DNA from: Carallia brachiata
Taxonomy: Eukaryota > Streptophyta > Magnoliopsida > Malpighiales > Rhizophoraceae
Reading direction: 5' to 3'
Length of the DNA: 64,000 nucleotides
Assembly: GCA_021464245.1 (NCBI GenBank)
Contig: JADCRB010000043.1
Coordinates: 462,168-526,167, forward strand
Positions within the stretch are counted from its first letter, which is position 1. Each line of letters starts with the position of its first letter. The position numbers and the translations under genes are program-made. Below, piece after piece: positions 26,089 through 39,700 of this stretch. The notes under the pieces were generated by a model. The model saw only the letters and a list, made by a program, of their open reading frames with translations. It did not search any database and had not been told where the DNA came from.

Positions 26089-26128
<40 letters not shown>
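26089..26128. repeat. (GA)n microsatellite
   Basis: An uninterrupted GA dinucleotide run of about 19-20 units. Confidence 0.9.
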
Positions 26129-26130
<2 letters not shown>

Positions 26131-26319
26131 CATCTTCTCTTTGATATAGAAGTCATCGACAATTTATTTTAGGTCAATATTAACATTATTGAACAATGTT
26201 ATGACCCCCAAACCATCCATTAGTATATTATATATATGGCCAGATGACAATTATTGTTACACCCAAAATTATATATCATATATTAATTTGATAAAAAAAA
26301 TGGAAAAAAAATAGGGGGA

Positions 26320-26535
26320 CGGGATTTGGTGGACGGGAAAGAGACGGGAAATTTTTTTTGTGCAACTAGCTGGGTTATTTGTGCAACCAGATGATAAATT
26401 ATTACAACGAAATTTAAAAATATATTTTTATGTATTTTTTGTTGCACAAATTAAGCATTTTGTTGCACAAATAAGTCAGCTGGTTGTAAAAAAAATTCCT
26501 CTGTCTGCTCTGCGTCTTCTTTTCTGCGTCCACGT
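26320..26535. mobile_element. Fold-back (MITE-like) element
   Basis: The two halves are imperfect inverted repeats over roughly 70-80 bases. The left arm has GGACGGGAAAGAGACGGGAA, then AATTTTTTTTGTGCAAC, then TTATTTGTGCAAC. The right arm, read on the minus strand, has GGACGCAGAAAAGAAGACGC, AATTTTTTTTACAACC and TTATTTGTGCAAC in the same order. A short AT-rich loop separates them. It has no coding capacity. The family and target duplication are undetermined. Confidence 0.55.
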
Positions 26536-27952
26536 AACAGTACTCAAAAAAAATATATATTATATATTAAGATATTGGTAGGTCCTTCTTGTCCGGCTAA
26601 CATTCATATCCAAAATGGAGAATAAAGGGCCCAACAGAATTTCAAGATGTGGATTATAATCCACTCGTAGCTATAAGATCTGCTGCCCTTTTTTTTTATC
26701 TCTCTGTTTTTAATAATTTATGTCATGTTTCTCTATTTTTGTAACTCGTTGGACATGTAATTGTAGAAATATAGTAAGTACCTAATGATTCGAATTACCA
26801 AATTATAAAAAATTTATTAAATTTTAAAAATAAAAAAATAATTAAATACTGTTAAATTTATTACATATCTCACATCTATTTTACTAAGTAATATCCACGT
26901 AATTTTTCTCAAATTTTGTAAATTTTACCCATCAATGGACGGATCTGGGTGGACCCTTCCAATTATGTCCTTATCCGGCTAATATTTTTTCACCGTCCTC
27001 TCTTTTTTATTTTGGGTATAATTTTTAAAAATGTTCCATAAAATTTTTTAAATATAACTTTTTTTTTTTTTAAGTTATCTATTGGCTTTACTCTCCTACA
27101 AATTTGTAATACATTTAAAATTAATTTTCAACACTATAATATGCCCACTAGAACTGTTTTTATATCGTAAAACAAACTGAAAATTACTTGTTTAGTTTTC
27201 TTGCTTGCCATCTGTACCAGAATATGTGAAGGTCACGCTTTTAAACCCCGCAACCCCCCCCCCCCCCCAAATAAAAAAAAAAACCTAAACTTTTTCCTAC
27301 GTCAAATTTCTCTCTGCTTTCTTGTTTTTTTTTATTTTTTTTTTTTTTATTTTTCATCCACGAAATATTTAAAATCAACTACATATATGAATTGGACGTA
27401 TATTTTCATTTATGCCAGTAATACGTGGAAGTGTGAGGTGTAATAGTTAAGATTCAATGAAGATTTAATTAGTTAGTGGTTCGTTTTCTTCTTTACAATC
27501 ATTGTACCAGTGGCAATAATTTGACAAGTGCAAGGACTTGCTCATATGCCATGAATTATCAAATAAAAGCAATTGGACTCAATTTGAAACTTGATGGCAC
27601 CGTCAAGTCAATCAGAAAAGAAAAAGTTCAGACAGTAGGCTTATTTGTTGAGAATTTGTTTCATTTTTTTTTTCTTTTTCAAGAACGCAACGTAGCCAAA
27701 ACACCATGATCTGAAGCTTTGAAATTCGGTAATCTGATATAAAATATTTTTAGCCATCCGGACAAGTAAAAATAAATAAATACATACTCTACCGTACCAA
27801 ATAATTCAGGATAAATTCAATTTTGGCTTTCCTTCGAATAAAAATTTGGAAAAATTCTCTCTTGTTCTGTCTCATTGTTCTATAATCCTGCCAATTACAT
27901 TCACATGTACAAAATCACTTAAAAGTTAATTTACTCCAACATACTCTTACAC
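26536..27952. other. AT-rich spacer with poly-C tract
   Basis: No supported gene. A 15-base C run lies at 27254-27268 and long T tracts at about 27057-27072 and 27326-27351. Confidence 0.5.
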
Positions 27953-28323
27953 TCTGTTTGTTGTGCGAAGGAAAAGGAGGGAGAAAAAGAAAAACATAAT
28001 CATTACCATATACTTTTCTTTCTTATATTTCTTTCTTCTCACTTTCTACACAACTCCAAACAACTTTATTTTCTCTTCACTTTTTCTCTCACAAATTACT
28101 ATTCATTTTTTCTTTCACTATACTTTCTTTCTTTCAATTTTTCTACCACTACAAACAACTTTATTTTCTCTTAACTTTTTCTCTCACAAATTACTATTCA
28201 CTTTTCTTTCACCACACTTTCTTTCTCTCCACTTTCTCTATCACTCCAAACAATGTTATTTTCTCTCTATTTTCTTTTCTTTTCTCTTCCTTTCCCCACC
28301 CTTCCCTCCACTCCAAACACACC
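27953..28323. mobile_element. Pyrimidine-rich repeat element with GTGTGTTTG-like ends, copy 2
   Basis: It starts CTCTGTTTGTTGTGCGAAGG and ends CTCCAAACACACC, matching the ends and length of the element at 6731-7103. Inside, a unit of about 110 bases (TTTATTTTCTCT, then TTTTTCTCTCACAAATTACT, then CACTTTCT and a CCACTCCAAACA-like end) is repeated at least three times in tandem with divergence. The unit end resembles the element end. Confidence 0.5.
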
Positions 28324-31300
28324 ATTAATTGGGAGGCTTAATTATCAAGCGAAAGCTATGATTTAACAAGATTTGGACTAATAAATTTGATCCGCATTCA
28401 CTTAATCCCTTCCAAAAAAAAAAAAAAAGAAAAAACCAACAAAAAGGATCCACAACATTATTTCTACAAATTGAACCTGTGACATCGCACGATACTGACA
28501 TAAATTTATTGTTGTTTGTTTACATTTACTAATTTTTGTTATTGCTTGCTGTATTATTCGCGTGAGCTTATAGCTTTAATAGAATTTTCTACTAATTCTC
28601 CAGGAAAAAAAATAAGAAAAAAAAATCCCTTTCACTCCATGTTTTGTACTTCGCACACTTCTTTTAAATAGTAAACGATACGGGACGTGAAACTTACTTA
28701 ATTGCAAATATCTTCGTTCGATTGTTTTTCAAATATTTTGTTTTCCTCTTTTGATTGGCGTATGCATGATTAAAGATCACAATCGTTCTGTAGAACTATT
28801 TATCGTAGATGAGTTAGAGGCCTTGCGGGGTAGAGCATGGATCATACAGTTGTATTCCTTTCAATAAAAAAATGGTATGATATTGCTTTCATAATTGGTT
28901 ATAACACTTTATTAATTATGTATTCAAGTCGTATTGATTTTATTATCCTGTCAAAATATTTTGGCCTTATTTGTAAGTAAAAAAGAAAATTAAGATGAAA
29001 ATAAAACATTCTCTCTTATTATTCCTTTTTTTGTTTTGTTAACAAGACAAACAAGCACACGCACCATACTCATCAAGACATCCTAGAAAACATGTTATTG
29101 ATACCAAAATTGGTTAATTTGGATCAACGTATAATTTCTCATATGAAGTAGAGAGTGGACATCTATTTTCGATATAAGACAAATAATACAATACATTCAA
29201 CCTTGAGAGACGTCTTTCAAAGGGTTAATGCACGAAAAAATCATCAAATTTGAATGTAATAACAAATTTAGCACTAATTTTAAAAATTAATAATTTATTT
29301 TTTTAAAATTATTTTGTAATAAATTTAATATGCTGTGAAATCTCTTTAACAAAATTTATCTATTTCGATTATATGGTAATCATACATGTCACTAGGTATT
29401 AACATATATGATTATTGTGTGATCGAAACAGATATATTTCTATAAATCTGTTATCGAAACTGACAAATTCTTTTCATATAAAATCATTGTGTATTATATT
29501 TATTAAAAAAAATTTAAAGAAAGATAAACTATTACTTTTTTAAATTAATGTTAAATTTATTACTTTACATAAAATTAATGATATTTTTATATATAAACCC
29601 TTTTTGTAGTATATGAGGCATTGTATTTGTCTTCAAAAATAAAAAGTGAATGCCTTGTATAGTTGTATTCGAGTTCAAATGATAGATAATCAACCAAAAA
29701 AAAAAAAAAAAAGATACGACGAAAGGGTTGTCGCTGGCATAATGTTGTCAAATACCTGAATCTTTCAATTGTTGGAATATCATCCCAAACGATGGCCTGT
29801 CAATTATTAAATTTAAGAGAAATTTTTATTAAACCCAAATTTCATGGATTTATGTATATACAATAATAAAGTTTTACATTATATACAAGATATATTATAT
29901 TAAAAATAAGATTTTATACCACATAAAAGAGATTTTATAATGATATAGTAACTCATGTGAAATCTCTTCAATTGCATAAAATATTATTTGTGTAGTATCA
30001 TATATTTATATGTAATATGTAGTATAGAGGCAAAATTTTTTGATATTGCTCAAGAACAATCTTCTTTTGTTTTTTTTTTGGGTCAAGGACACCACAAAAA
30101 TGAAATTATTCCTTCATTAATTGAAGATTCATGGGTAGGGAGGAGAGTAACATTAACCTTTTAATGTCTAATTAAGGTGTAGTGCCAATGTGCTACGTGG
30201 ATCAAAGATAATGAGCGCCCCATCAAAGTTCTTGGATAAATGCACCCTCCACCATTTTTTTTTAAAAAGAAATGTGTATAAAGAAAGTAAAATTTATTTA
30301 TGAAAAATGAAAATATTGTAAGCAAACTATTTAGATATTTGAGCTTTTTTTTTGACATAGAAAAAAAGATATTTGAGCATTTGTTATCTCTTTTGATTGA
30401 ATTTTTTTTTTTTAATGAGTGTTGTAACTCTTATAAAAATATCATCTATCTGAAATATTATATCATATACTCCAAAAAAATAGAGAAAGAGACCAAACAA
30501 CTCTTGGGAAAATTTCTAAAAAATAAAAAATCTCTATTCCTAAAAATGAGGGAAAAAAAGCATAACGGAGAAAAAAATTTATTTAACAAAGTTTTTTTTT
30601 TTTGGGGTCAAATATCAAAGGTCCCTTTATTCAATGGCCAAATCTCTCGTGAAAGGAAAAAAAAAAAAAAAAAAAAAAGATTTCAAAGTGGCTGCCGCCC
30701 CTAGAGATGTGAAGTAGGAGACGTGATGTGATATAGGTTTCCAATGAAATCTTAAAAAGACCAACATCCTTTCAAGATGTTGCATTCTCCAAAAACCCAC
30801 GAGCGCTCCTACCAAAATTAAATATCCATGAAATGAACTTTACTCGATGTGAGATTTCATGGTCTCCCACCTCCAATAATACAAATAAACGAATGATTCA
30901 GCGTCGTTACAAAGAAAAAAAAAATCTAATTGTTCAATAGTAAGAAGGTATTTGATAAGTGACATTGAGCTTGCATGTCTTTTGAAACATTTTATTACCC
31001 TTAATTAACAATTAGAATTAATTAACAATTAGTCTACAGGGTAATCATTGGGAGTCCATTTGGTCAAATGCAAAAAAAATTTGGGAGCCAAGGATGATGG
31101 AAAACAAATGAATAGAAAAAGGCCATAAAATCTGTTTAGTTTAGATCAGCCGTCCCATGGAATCCAAAAGCTCCACCACATAAATGGCTTGGATTAAGCA
31201 ATTTGGTCGAATATGCAATATGGGTGAAAAAAAAATGCTAAGGAACTTAAAGAAGAAAAAGAAACATACGGATTGCCTCAAGATTCAGATAGTGAAACTA

Positions 31301-32735
31301 AAGAATAAAATTTATAAAAAGGCCTAAAAAGACTAATTTTGCATAGTCAAAAGTAATGAAAGGAGAAAAAAAAAAAAAAAAACTCGTACATGTACAAAGA
31401 ACATCAATGCTCATCATTTCGATTCTCTCTTTTTTGGGGAAAAAATCAACAAAAATCTAGGAAAAATAAAAGTCATGAATTTCAATAGGATGGAGGGGAA
31501 CGTAAAGGAGGAAAGTCAGTTGCTCGAGGAATAAAAGGTCGGAAGAAGAAGCCAAAACAAGCACTAAAATCAAAACCAGAAGGAACAAGCCTTATGTGTG
31601 CAAAGAAGGGAAGAACTAGAAGCTGTGGCAGCAGAATCTCGGTCCACTGCCTAGTCAAACATCCTACAGCCAAACAAGCCTCAGTCTATCATCATAGAAA
31701 TATGTTGCCAACTCTACATTAATTAGTTTTCAGACCCCTGCAATGCCCGGTACCCTTACAATTGTAAACTAAATACATATTAAATTAAGATAGAAAAAAA
31801 AATTATGTTTAAAACAAAATCCAAAGACACCAATAATAAAACAGAATGAAATCTAACCAAGCCATTAGGTTCTTAATTTTAAAATACATGCATGGATGTT
31901 GAGCATAATATGGCCAATTGCATAAGTCCTATCTCTATCCTCTATTGAAGCATCTTCAGGACCTTAGAAAACAACATTGATCAAATAAAAAATCAAAATG
32001 TAATTGCACAAGGAGACGATTAAAGAAAACACAAATAAAAAAGAGACGATAATTGCACAAGGAGTTGAGGAATTTTGCTATAAGATCTAAAATGATGAGC
32101 ATGATCTTAGATGGAGAAAGTACAATTGTTATTCAACGAACAAATATAAATCTCCTAAGCATTAAAGAATCAAATTTATCTCAATTTCTTTATTTTACAA
32201 ATATAATTCTTCTATAAAAAATTTATTGGTGATTGGTTCTTCTAGGCAATAGTTAAACAAAATTAAAATTAGTTGATTGATAATCTTATTATCTAAAAAT
32301 CTATGAGAACCATTTTCTTTTGCTTTTTGACAGTGTTCTGCTTTACTTATATTGCAAAATCTTGTAATTTTCCTTTGGGGGGTGTTTTTTTTTCTCTCTT
32401 TTCTCTTCCTTTCTGCCCATTGAACAATGAAAATGGCATATTATCAATCATCCTTTCTCCTCTATAGGAAACACTATCATTGCTCCCAACAATCCTTTTC
32501 AACCTTGGAAACCTGAGCTTCCAAGGTATTCCCCTTCCCATCCATTCTTCTTTCTCTTTTTATACTTCCCTTCTTCTCTCAATTTAAATGCCACCCAATC
32601 TTTATAGCCTTTTCTTTACCCCCTCACCCTTTGTTCACTCTAATATTACCATTCCTCCCCCTTTTCTTATTGATTGTCTCTTTTTTTTTAAAAAAAAATT
32701 CTTGGAGCCAAGCTAGAGTAGTCCCTTTCTCCACA
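28324..32735. other. AT-rich spacer; promoter of the BPS1-like gene at its right end
   Basis: No supported gene from 28324 to about 32400. There are many homopolymer runs, for example the A-run at about 30657-30678. The pyrimidine-rich segment 32380-32690, with a TATA-like TTTTTATACTT near 32557, is the likely promoter/5' UTR of the downstream gene. Confidence 0.45.
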
Positions 32736-33804
32736 ATGGATCCTTCCTCTACAAACTCTGTCAATGGTTTCTACTCCTTTCTCACTAGAGGGATCGACGA
32801 TCTTGAGCGCCTCTATTTGTCCAACAATTTCATATCAATCCAATTTCTTCAAAGGGTGCTTGCTTTGCTAAGATCTTTCCACTCTCAGTTGACCCTGCTT
32901 GTCCAGAAACTCCATTTGCCCGTGGGTGATAAGTGGCTTGATGAGTACATGGACGAGAGTTCCAAGCTATGGGAAGCATGTCATGTCCTAAAATCAGGCA
33001 TTTCTGGCATGGAAAACTATTGCTCTGCCGGCCTTAACATCACTTCCTCGCTTGACAATCATCGCCATCTTACCCCACAGCTCTCTCGCCAGGTTCTCCC
33101 AAATTTTCAATCAATCCCCACCTCAGATACTGTTCTTTTGTGTTAGGAATACATATTTTTGTACTTATTTGTTTTGATCCTTGAAGCAGGTAATAAGGGC
33201 AATTTCTGGGTGTCGAAGGGAAGCAATAGGATTGGAGGAAGAGAATAGAGTACTAATGGAAACGAGAATCCAACCGCTGTCGCTGCGCTGGGACGAGAGG
33301 GTTGGAATAGAATCGAAACTGAATGGATTCAACGGTTTTCGAGGGGTTCTATACGCGATGAGAAATGTCAGCTCTTTGCTACTAATGATCTTGCTGTACG
33401 GTATGGTGTATTTCTGGCCCGAATCCAGTTTCCTCCGCGGAGGCTGCGAGGGCTGCCTGTTTTTCGGATCAGCTTTCATGATATCAACAGCAAGATTGCA
33501 GCAGAGAGTGGCGGCAGAAATAAGCCAGATAAATGGGAGGCCGGGGATTTTACTGTATGAGTTCAGGAGGTCCAAGATGGCGATGGAGGAGCTGAGAGGG
33601 GAGCTGGAGATGTGTGGATCACAAGGGGTAGTTGTGGACTTGGAAACAGAGGGTAGCAGGGTAAGGGAGAAAGTGAACAACTTGAGAGCTTGTTTTGGGG
33701 TGTTGAGATCTGGAGCTGAGAATATTGTTGGCCAACTTGATGATTTCTTTGATGAGATTGTTGAGGGAAGGAAGAAGCTTTTGGACTTTTGCAGTCATAG
33801 GTAA
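32736..33804 (+). CDS. BPS1-like (BYPASS1/ROH1-related) protein
   Basis: Two exons (32736-33092 and 33190-33804) join in frame to 323 residues, separated by a 97-base GT-AG intron. The N-terminal half has the family pattern [15 protein letters not shown], then [20 protein letters not shown] and [12 protein letters not shown], as in plant BPS1-like proteins (about 350 residues). The second exon contains a hydrophobic stretch [16 protein letters not shown] (about residues 179-194) that may be a membrane or core helix. The C-terminus is rich in charged helices, possibly coiled coil. BYPASS1 limits a root-derived long-distance signal in Arabidopsis; the biochemical activity of the family is unknown, so no specific role is claimed. 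The start is the first in-frame ATG; the hydrophobic in-frame extension upstream has no ATG. The 171-residue antisense frame opposite exon 2 is a shadow. Confidence 0.85.
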
Positions 33805-36765
33805 AAAAAAAAAAAAAGCATAAAAGCATTTCTGCATTTATGAAAGAGATAGAAATGCTTCAAACTTGAAATTGAAGGACAGACCGAGAGCATACAAACC
33901 ACAGAAAAGCAGTTGTTAGGGGGTTGCACTTGTACCTTCAATCGCTTCTTCTTCCTTTAATTTTCTAATTTTAATTCGTTTTCTATCCTTTTTCAAAAAA
34001 AAAAAAAAAATTCCTCACTTTAGCAGTAAGTGGGCACAACTTCTGCTTGAAGACCCAGAGAAGAAGGCATTCAGATGAACAAAGGAAGTAGAAGTGAGTG
34101 GTGAGTTTTGGTCAGAAAGAGCTTAAAAATGTGGGAACCCAATGAAAAAGATTGGGCAGAAAAACCGTTGGAGGACTGGCAATTAATTATCCGGGGCCAA
34201 ATTGCTACCTTTTTGACAGAAACTAACATTGAAGAGCCAGCATCTTCTTTCTCCTCATTCAATTTTATTCTCATGTACAAAGAGAAAGAAGAAAAAAAGA
34301 AAAAAAAAAAAAGAAAAGAAAAGAAGGGCTTCTTGTTTGCTCGTGAGAACATCAGGTCAAATCTTTGTTTGCCTTGTTTAATATTTATTCAGATTCAGTG
34401 CCTTGCAAATTGCAACATACCAAGTGGGTTTTTTCCTCTTGTTGAGTGAGACTGCATAGAGATATTACTAGAGTGGCGTGTGTGGCTCTCTAGTTGTCCT
34501 AGTAAAATGACTAATCATTCATTCTAGTTGGGAAAGAATGATGGGAAAGTGGACTCTTATTAGTCTTTTGGGACTTTGTCACTATTAGGGAGCACTGTGA
34601 GATTCCTGGTTTAGCGTTAATTTCAAAAGCATCACTCTTGCGACACTGGAAGAAAGCTTTTGTCTGATTCGGTTCACTTACGAAAGCAATGGGGCTGATG
34701 ATGAAAGCTTCTTGGCACAACACAACATCCTTCTCCTCTTGTACCCCTTCTCTCTCTTTCTCTCTCTCTTTCTATATCTCTCCGTATGTTATTTTGCAAC
34801 TTGCATTTTTCCTCCGTTTTTAGAAAGAGTAAATGTTAGTGTACTTACATTTGGTATTGATTTTTGTTTCGAATAGAATTGAAATTGTTATTTTTGAAAT
34901 TAAAACTCATATTTTTGAAACAGTTATTTTTTTTACATTTAAAAAATATTAATCGCAGTTTTAAAAATAATAATTATAGTTTTGTTCGGGACAAAATCTC
35001 AGTACATAATTTTCGAGATACCTAACTGCAATCTTTTGAAAATATTGAAAAATGTAAAATACAAGAAATATGGGGTGGTGCTTACTCACATCTAGACATG
35101 TAAAGTAGGCTCATGAAATTCATGAATTTCACCAATAATAATGTATTAGAAGGCGTGCAAGAGATTCGTAATCTCATATATAAAATTTAATAATACTATT
35201 TTTTTACCTGATTACACTATATTATCATGTATTTATGTTGCTCTAACTGAGTTGTTACCAAATTTCTTCCGAAGTTATTTCTAGACAGTAGACACGTTAA
35301 TTTCTTCTCCTCTCTTGACGTTCATATTGTTCATCATCGCGTGGAAAGGTACGGTCCATCTATCTAATGTGGTGCCCATCCCAGATTTTCAGCCTAATGA
35401 CTCGTAAGTTATGAGTCGTGTTGTGCTTTGGGTCGGCAGTCTAAGTGTCTAACTTGTGCCGAATACACGCAGTTCTGAACCATTCCCTTTCTGAAAAAAA
35501 TAAAAAACCGTTCCCTTAAAAAAAAAAAATCTTATCCTTTTTTTAAAAAAAAAAAGAAAAAGAAAAAGGCAAGGTGATAAGAATAAATAAATATATAACC
35601 ACTCATAATCAGTTTATTGGTAAATACAAACCTTTTTTAGCAAGAAGTGATAAATACAAATTTGAGATTGTGATTGGTCGCACGATTTCCGGATTCAAAT
35701 ATATAAGTGGGTTTACAAAGCCAACTCTAAAAAAGAAAAATTAATAGTAAAATGGAAAATTTGAGGCTTAGAACAAATTGCAAGGAGTGATTTAGATTTA
35801 ATATAAACTATGAAACACAAATAGAAGTATTTTCACATAAAATGTGATTGGCTATAAATTTCAATTTCGAAAGGTCTTGAGCATTTCAGATGACAGGTAG
35901 TCGTGGAGAGCTTTACTTTTGTTTTCATTTTCATTTTTTTTAAATTTTTTTTTCATTTTAATTTTTTTTAAAATTTGTTTAAATTCAAATTTTAATCGCT
36001 TGACTTGAGTTAGCTCATCTTCTTCATCCAGAAAAACAAGGCGAATTATTATTACACTTTGAACTGAACCAACATACGCTTCAATTATCACCTGCCGATC
36101 GTGTCCTTCAATACCCCAACAAAATCACAACAAAGAACCAGAAATGCCAAGAGGAAAGCTGTTAGACTATCTAAAGTTTACAGTGTGTTTTCCCTTTTTT
36201 GTAGGGAAAAAGATCAGTAAACGCATGCATATATTTTTCAAGCACTAAAAGCAAGTTTCATTAAAGGTAGCACAAAAACAAAACAGGATAGCCGGGTGAC
36301 AAAATCATTTGCCAGAGCAACAACCTCCTGCAGCCACAGATCGCCTTGAATGTTTTGTTTTTTTGGTCCCCTTCTCTATGGCTTGCTAGAGAATAGAATT
36401 GATTCTTTTAGTTAGACGTCTTAGCTGTCAATCATCCGCTTAAGCGGGTCCTCAATATTTCTACCAAACTACACTTTGTCACTAAAAGTGTTGCCACAAA
36501 ATGGAATGACTCGCGGACCATCTAAAAGATTTTGAAGAAATTTAGCTCGTCCCTTGCAAGTTATATGTCATTTATGTGATTTTTACAAGAACAAAAGTTG
36601 GATGCATGTATAAATTTTCTGGTACCGTATCCAGAGTATTCACCTATATCAGTACTTTCGAAGAGATGAATGAAACATACAAAAAGGTATGGGGAAAATG
36701 GAAGGATTCCCAAGCAGAGAGGGCAGCAAATGATGGAAGCAATGCAAATGCCTCAGTTCAGCTAT
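33805..36765. other. 3' flank of the BPS1-like gene and spacer before SHMT
   Basis: No supported gene. 33805-34760 is moderately balanced DNA, likely 3' UTR and flank. 34800-36100 is AT-rich with homopolymer tracts. 36130-36765 is the likely 3' flank of the minus-strand SHMT gene. Confidence 0.45.
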
Positions 36766-39700
36766 TCAAATGTCAAATCCTGGCATTGCAAACCGAGAAG
36801 CAAATATCTCCACATGATTCCGGAGCTCAATGATGTCTTTAGTGTTCTGAAGGCCCTTAAAAAAATCTTTCTGCAGTTTTCTGTATTCCTTCTGCACAAC
36901 ACTTGTAATCTGGGCTGCCCTAAGAAGAAACTCGGCAATTGTTTCAAAATCGGACTCCAAACACCCTCTTGATGTCATGGCAGGAGTACCTGAAAAAGAA
37001 TAGTACTATAAGACAGAAATTGGAGAAATCATTAAGTACTTTTGCCACATATGGTGAAGGTGACATTGATTAAATACGCCAGTGACAGCGAAGAACAACT
37101 TGGATATCAGGATAAAGCATTCCAGAATATAAGTATTCGTCATGATAGTGCCACCATAAGCTTGTAATATAGTCTACCCATAGAGTCATATTGGGAATCA
37201 GAGACCAACAGAATATTAAGGCACAAGCACTACTAACCGATTCTCACTCCTGCAGGACAAATAGCACCATTATCCCCAAATATAGCACTTTTATTTAAGG
37301 TGATGTGGCACATTTCACAAACTTTCTCATAGTTCTTCCCTGAAAAAGGAACAAATATATAGTCATAGGGAGAGGCAAAGAAATACACAATGTGAACTCA
37401 GAAAATTCCTTGAGACATTGGTAGAGACAATGATATGGAGATGCTTACAATTAGACAAGAATAATTGCAATTCTTTATATATTGCTGAGGCAAATGGTGA
37501 CGTGATCCAAAATATATTTACCTCCAGTACCAAAATCAATCTTCAAGAAGGAAGAAAATTAAAAAGAGAATGCTACTTGTGGAATACAGATAAGGTCAAT
37601 CTGTCCACATTCTAATCCTCTTGTTTCATTTTCTTTGGTTCCAAAGACCACAAAATTATAGGCCTGTTCTTTTGAGGATTGGCCAAGTATGTCCTTTCCA
37701 GATAGATTACCCTCACAACCCTCTGAATTGATAAATGTGCACTTAGAATAAACTCATGGGAATAACAGATATAGGCCCAATTTTCTGGGTCACAAAATTA
37801 TTAGAATCCATAGAGGGGGAAATAAAGTTTCCGACTGCAAGTAGTACACCAGCATCAAATGTTGAACCAATTAAATTATAAATTTCATTATTGCGAGGAG
37901 CTGGTAAAAACTGTGAGGGCAGAACAATGACTGCATGCAAGGAAAGAATTGCAGAAGATTCAACACACAAAGTGAAATGTCACAGGCACTGTGGAATTCG
38001 AAAGAAGAAAATTTTTATACCTGTTAAGCCCAAAGTAGTCAGATCCCAAAGCACTAAATGATTGTCAGTGCCACCAGTCACCAATCTGCATTTTCTTCTC
38101 AGCAAAGCAGATGCTAATGCCTGTGAATTTTTCCTCACCTGTTGCATGTATGCTTTGTACTCTGGGGAAGCCACCTGTTTTAAGGCTATGGCAAGAGCAG
38201 CAATATGATTATTGTGAGGACCCCCTTGTAATGATGGATGGACTGCAAAGTTTATCCTTTCCTCAAAGTCATAGTGGCTACTACCATCACCAAGACTAAG
38301 AAGTGTGCCTTGCTTCCTTGATTTTGGGCCTTTTCTGTAAAATATTATTCCTCCTCTAGGACCTCGTAGGCTCTTGTGCGTTGTTGAGGTGACTATATCA
38401 CAATAATCAAATGGACTTGCACACTCCTGAAAATGACAAGCCATGTGGATACTGGTTGTAAGTAACAAGAAGTACTGGCAAAAAAAATGCTGACTGTTAT
38501 TCTTTTTGAGCATAAAAACTAATTCACAGGCACCACAAAAATAAAATATGAAGCCAGTGTAAAACTTACTCCAGTCAACCAAACAACGAGTGAAACTTAA
38601 GACAAGTGAAAAGCAGGGGAAAAAAAAAAAAAAAAAAGGATACTTGCTAACAACAATTTAACACCTGAAAAATACTAGAAAGACAAGGTCAGAGAATGAT
38701 CACTTGTAACCACAATTGACAGCTCAACCAATTTCTGCATATTCGCATGTAGCATCACAAAGCCGATAAGCAAGGCCCTATCATGAGCTATCAAAGCTAT
38801 AGTCAGTAATATACCATCCCAGTGATTCCACAACCAGTGGAAATTGCAACACTTCCTGCATGATGCATTCTAGAAAGAACCGATGTATCACCATTTGAGT
38901 TCGCTAGAACCCAATTCCTACGTGATTTCTTCAAAAGAAAGTTTCAATGCCAGAAAACAATTTATAGATGTTGTGAAGTTACAACTCTTCTTGAAGAAAG
39001 AATGTTACAAAAGAAGACTTTCCACAAAATCACAGCTTGGTAATTAGGAAAACATGGCACTAATTTCCTTTTTTAGGAAGGAAAAACCAGGTTATGCAAG
39101 ACAAGTATGCCGCTCAAGTACGACTGCAAATCTAACAAATTAACATATCGCCGATGTCACACTTACCAAGTTGAAATACAGTCTTTCCACAAAGCTTCAT
39201 CTCTCAATCATTAACCAACATTAAAAACAAACTAAAATCCAGTTTACGTTCATGCTTACTTAAGTTTGTTTGCAACAACAGATGGGCTCAATGAGCTGAC
39301 AACTGAGAATTTCAAGCTATTTGTTCGAGATCCACATAAAGCAAGCACCAAAAGCTTTTGCAAAATTTTCTCAGAACTAGCAGGAACATCGATTTTAGAG
39401 TGTAAAAATTCTAAAACAAAGCTCAGCTTTCAAACACACAACAAAAACAAAAATTTTCCAAAAGTGAAACAAATTCTAGTAAAATAAAATCAAACCTTTG
39501 CTGCCACAAGACCACTAATATGAGCCATATCACACAGCAAAACAGCTCCAATCTTATCTGCAACTTGTCTGAACCTCGCGTAATCCCATTCCCTCGGGTA
39601 CGAGCTGCCTCCACAAATAAGCACCTTGGGCCTGAAATCCATGGCTTTCTCCTCCATCTTATCATAATCAATGTACCCAGTTTGAGGATTCACTTTGTAT

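Larger units (their letters stand above)
22459..26319. other. Gene-poor AT-rich spacer
   Basis: No supported gene over nearly 4 kb. It contains a (CT)n microsatellite (about 23999-24052), a (GA)n microsatellite (about 26089-26128) and many A/T tracts. Confidence 0.5.

Noticed and set aside
30300..30704. 134-codon plus-strand frame rich in Phe, Lys and Ile
   Set aside because: Crosses long A and T homopolymers; no domain, no promoter context.
33165..33680. 171-codon frame antisense to the BPS1-like gene
   Set aside because: Shadow of the real exon 2 on the plus strand; composition is that of a complementary frame.
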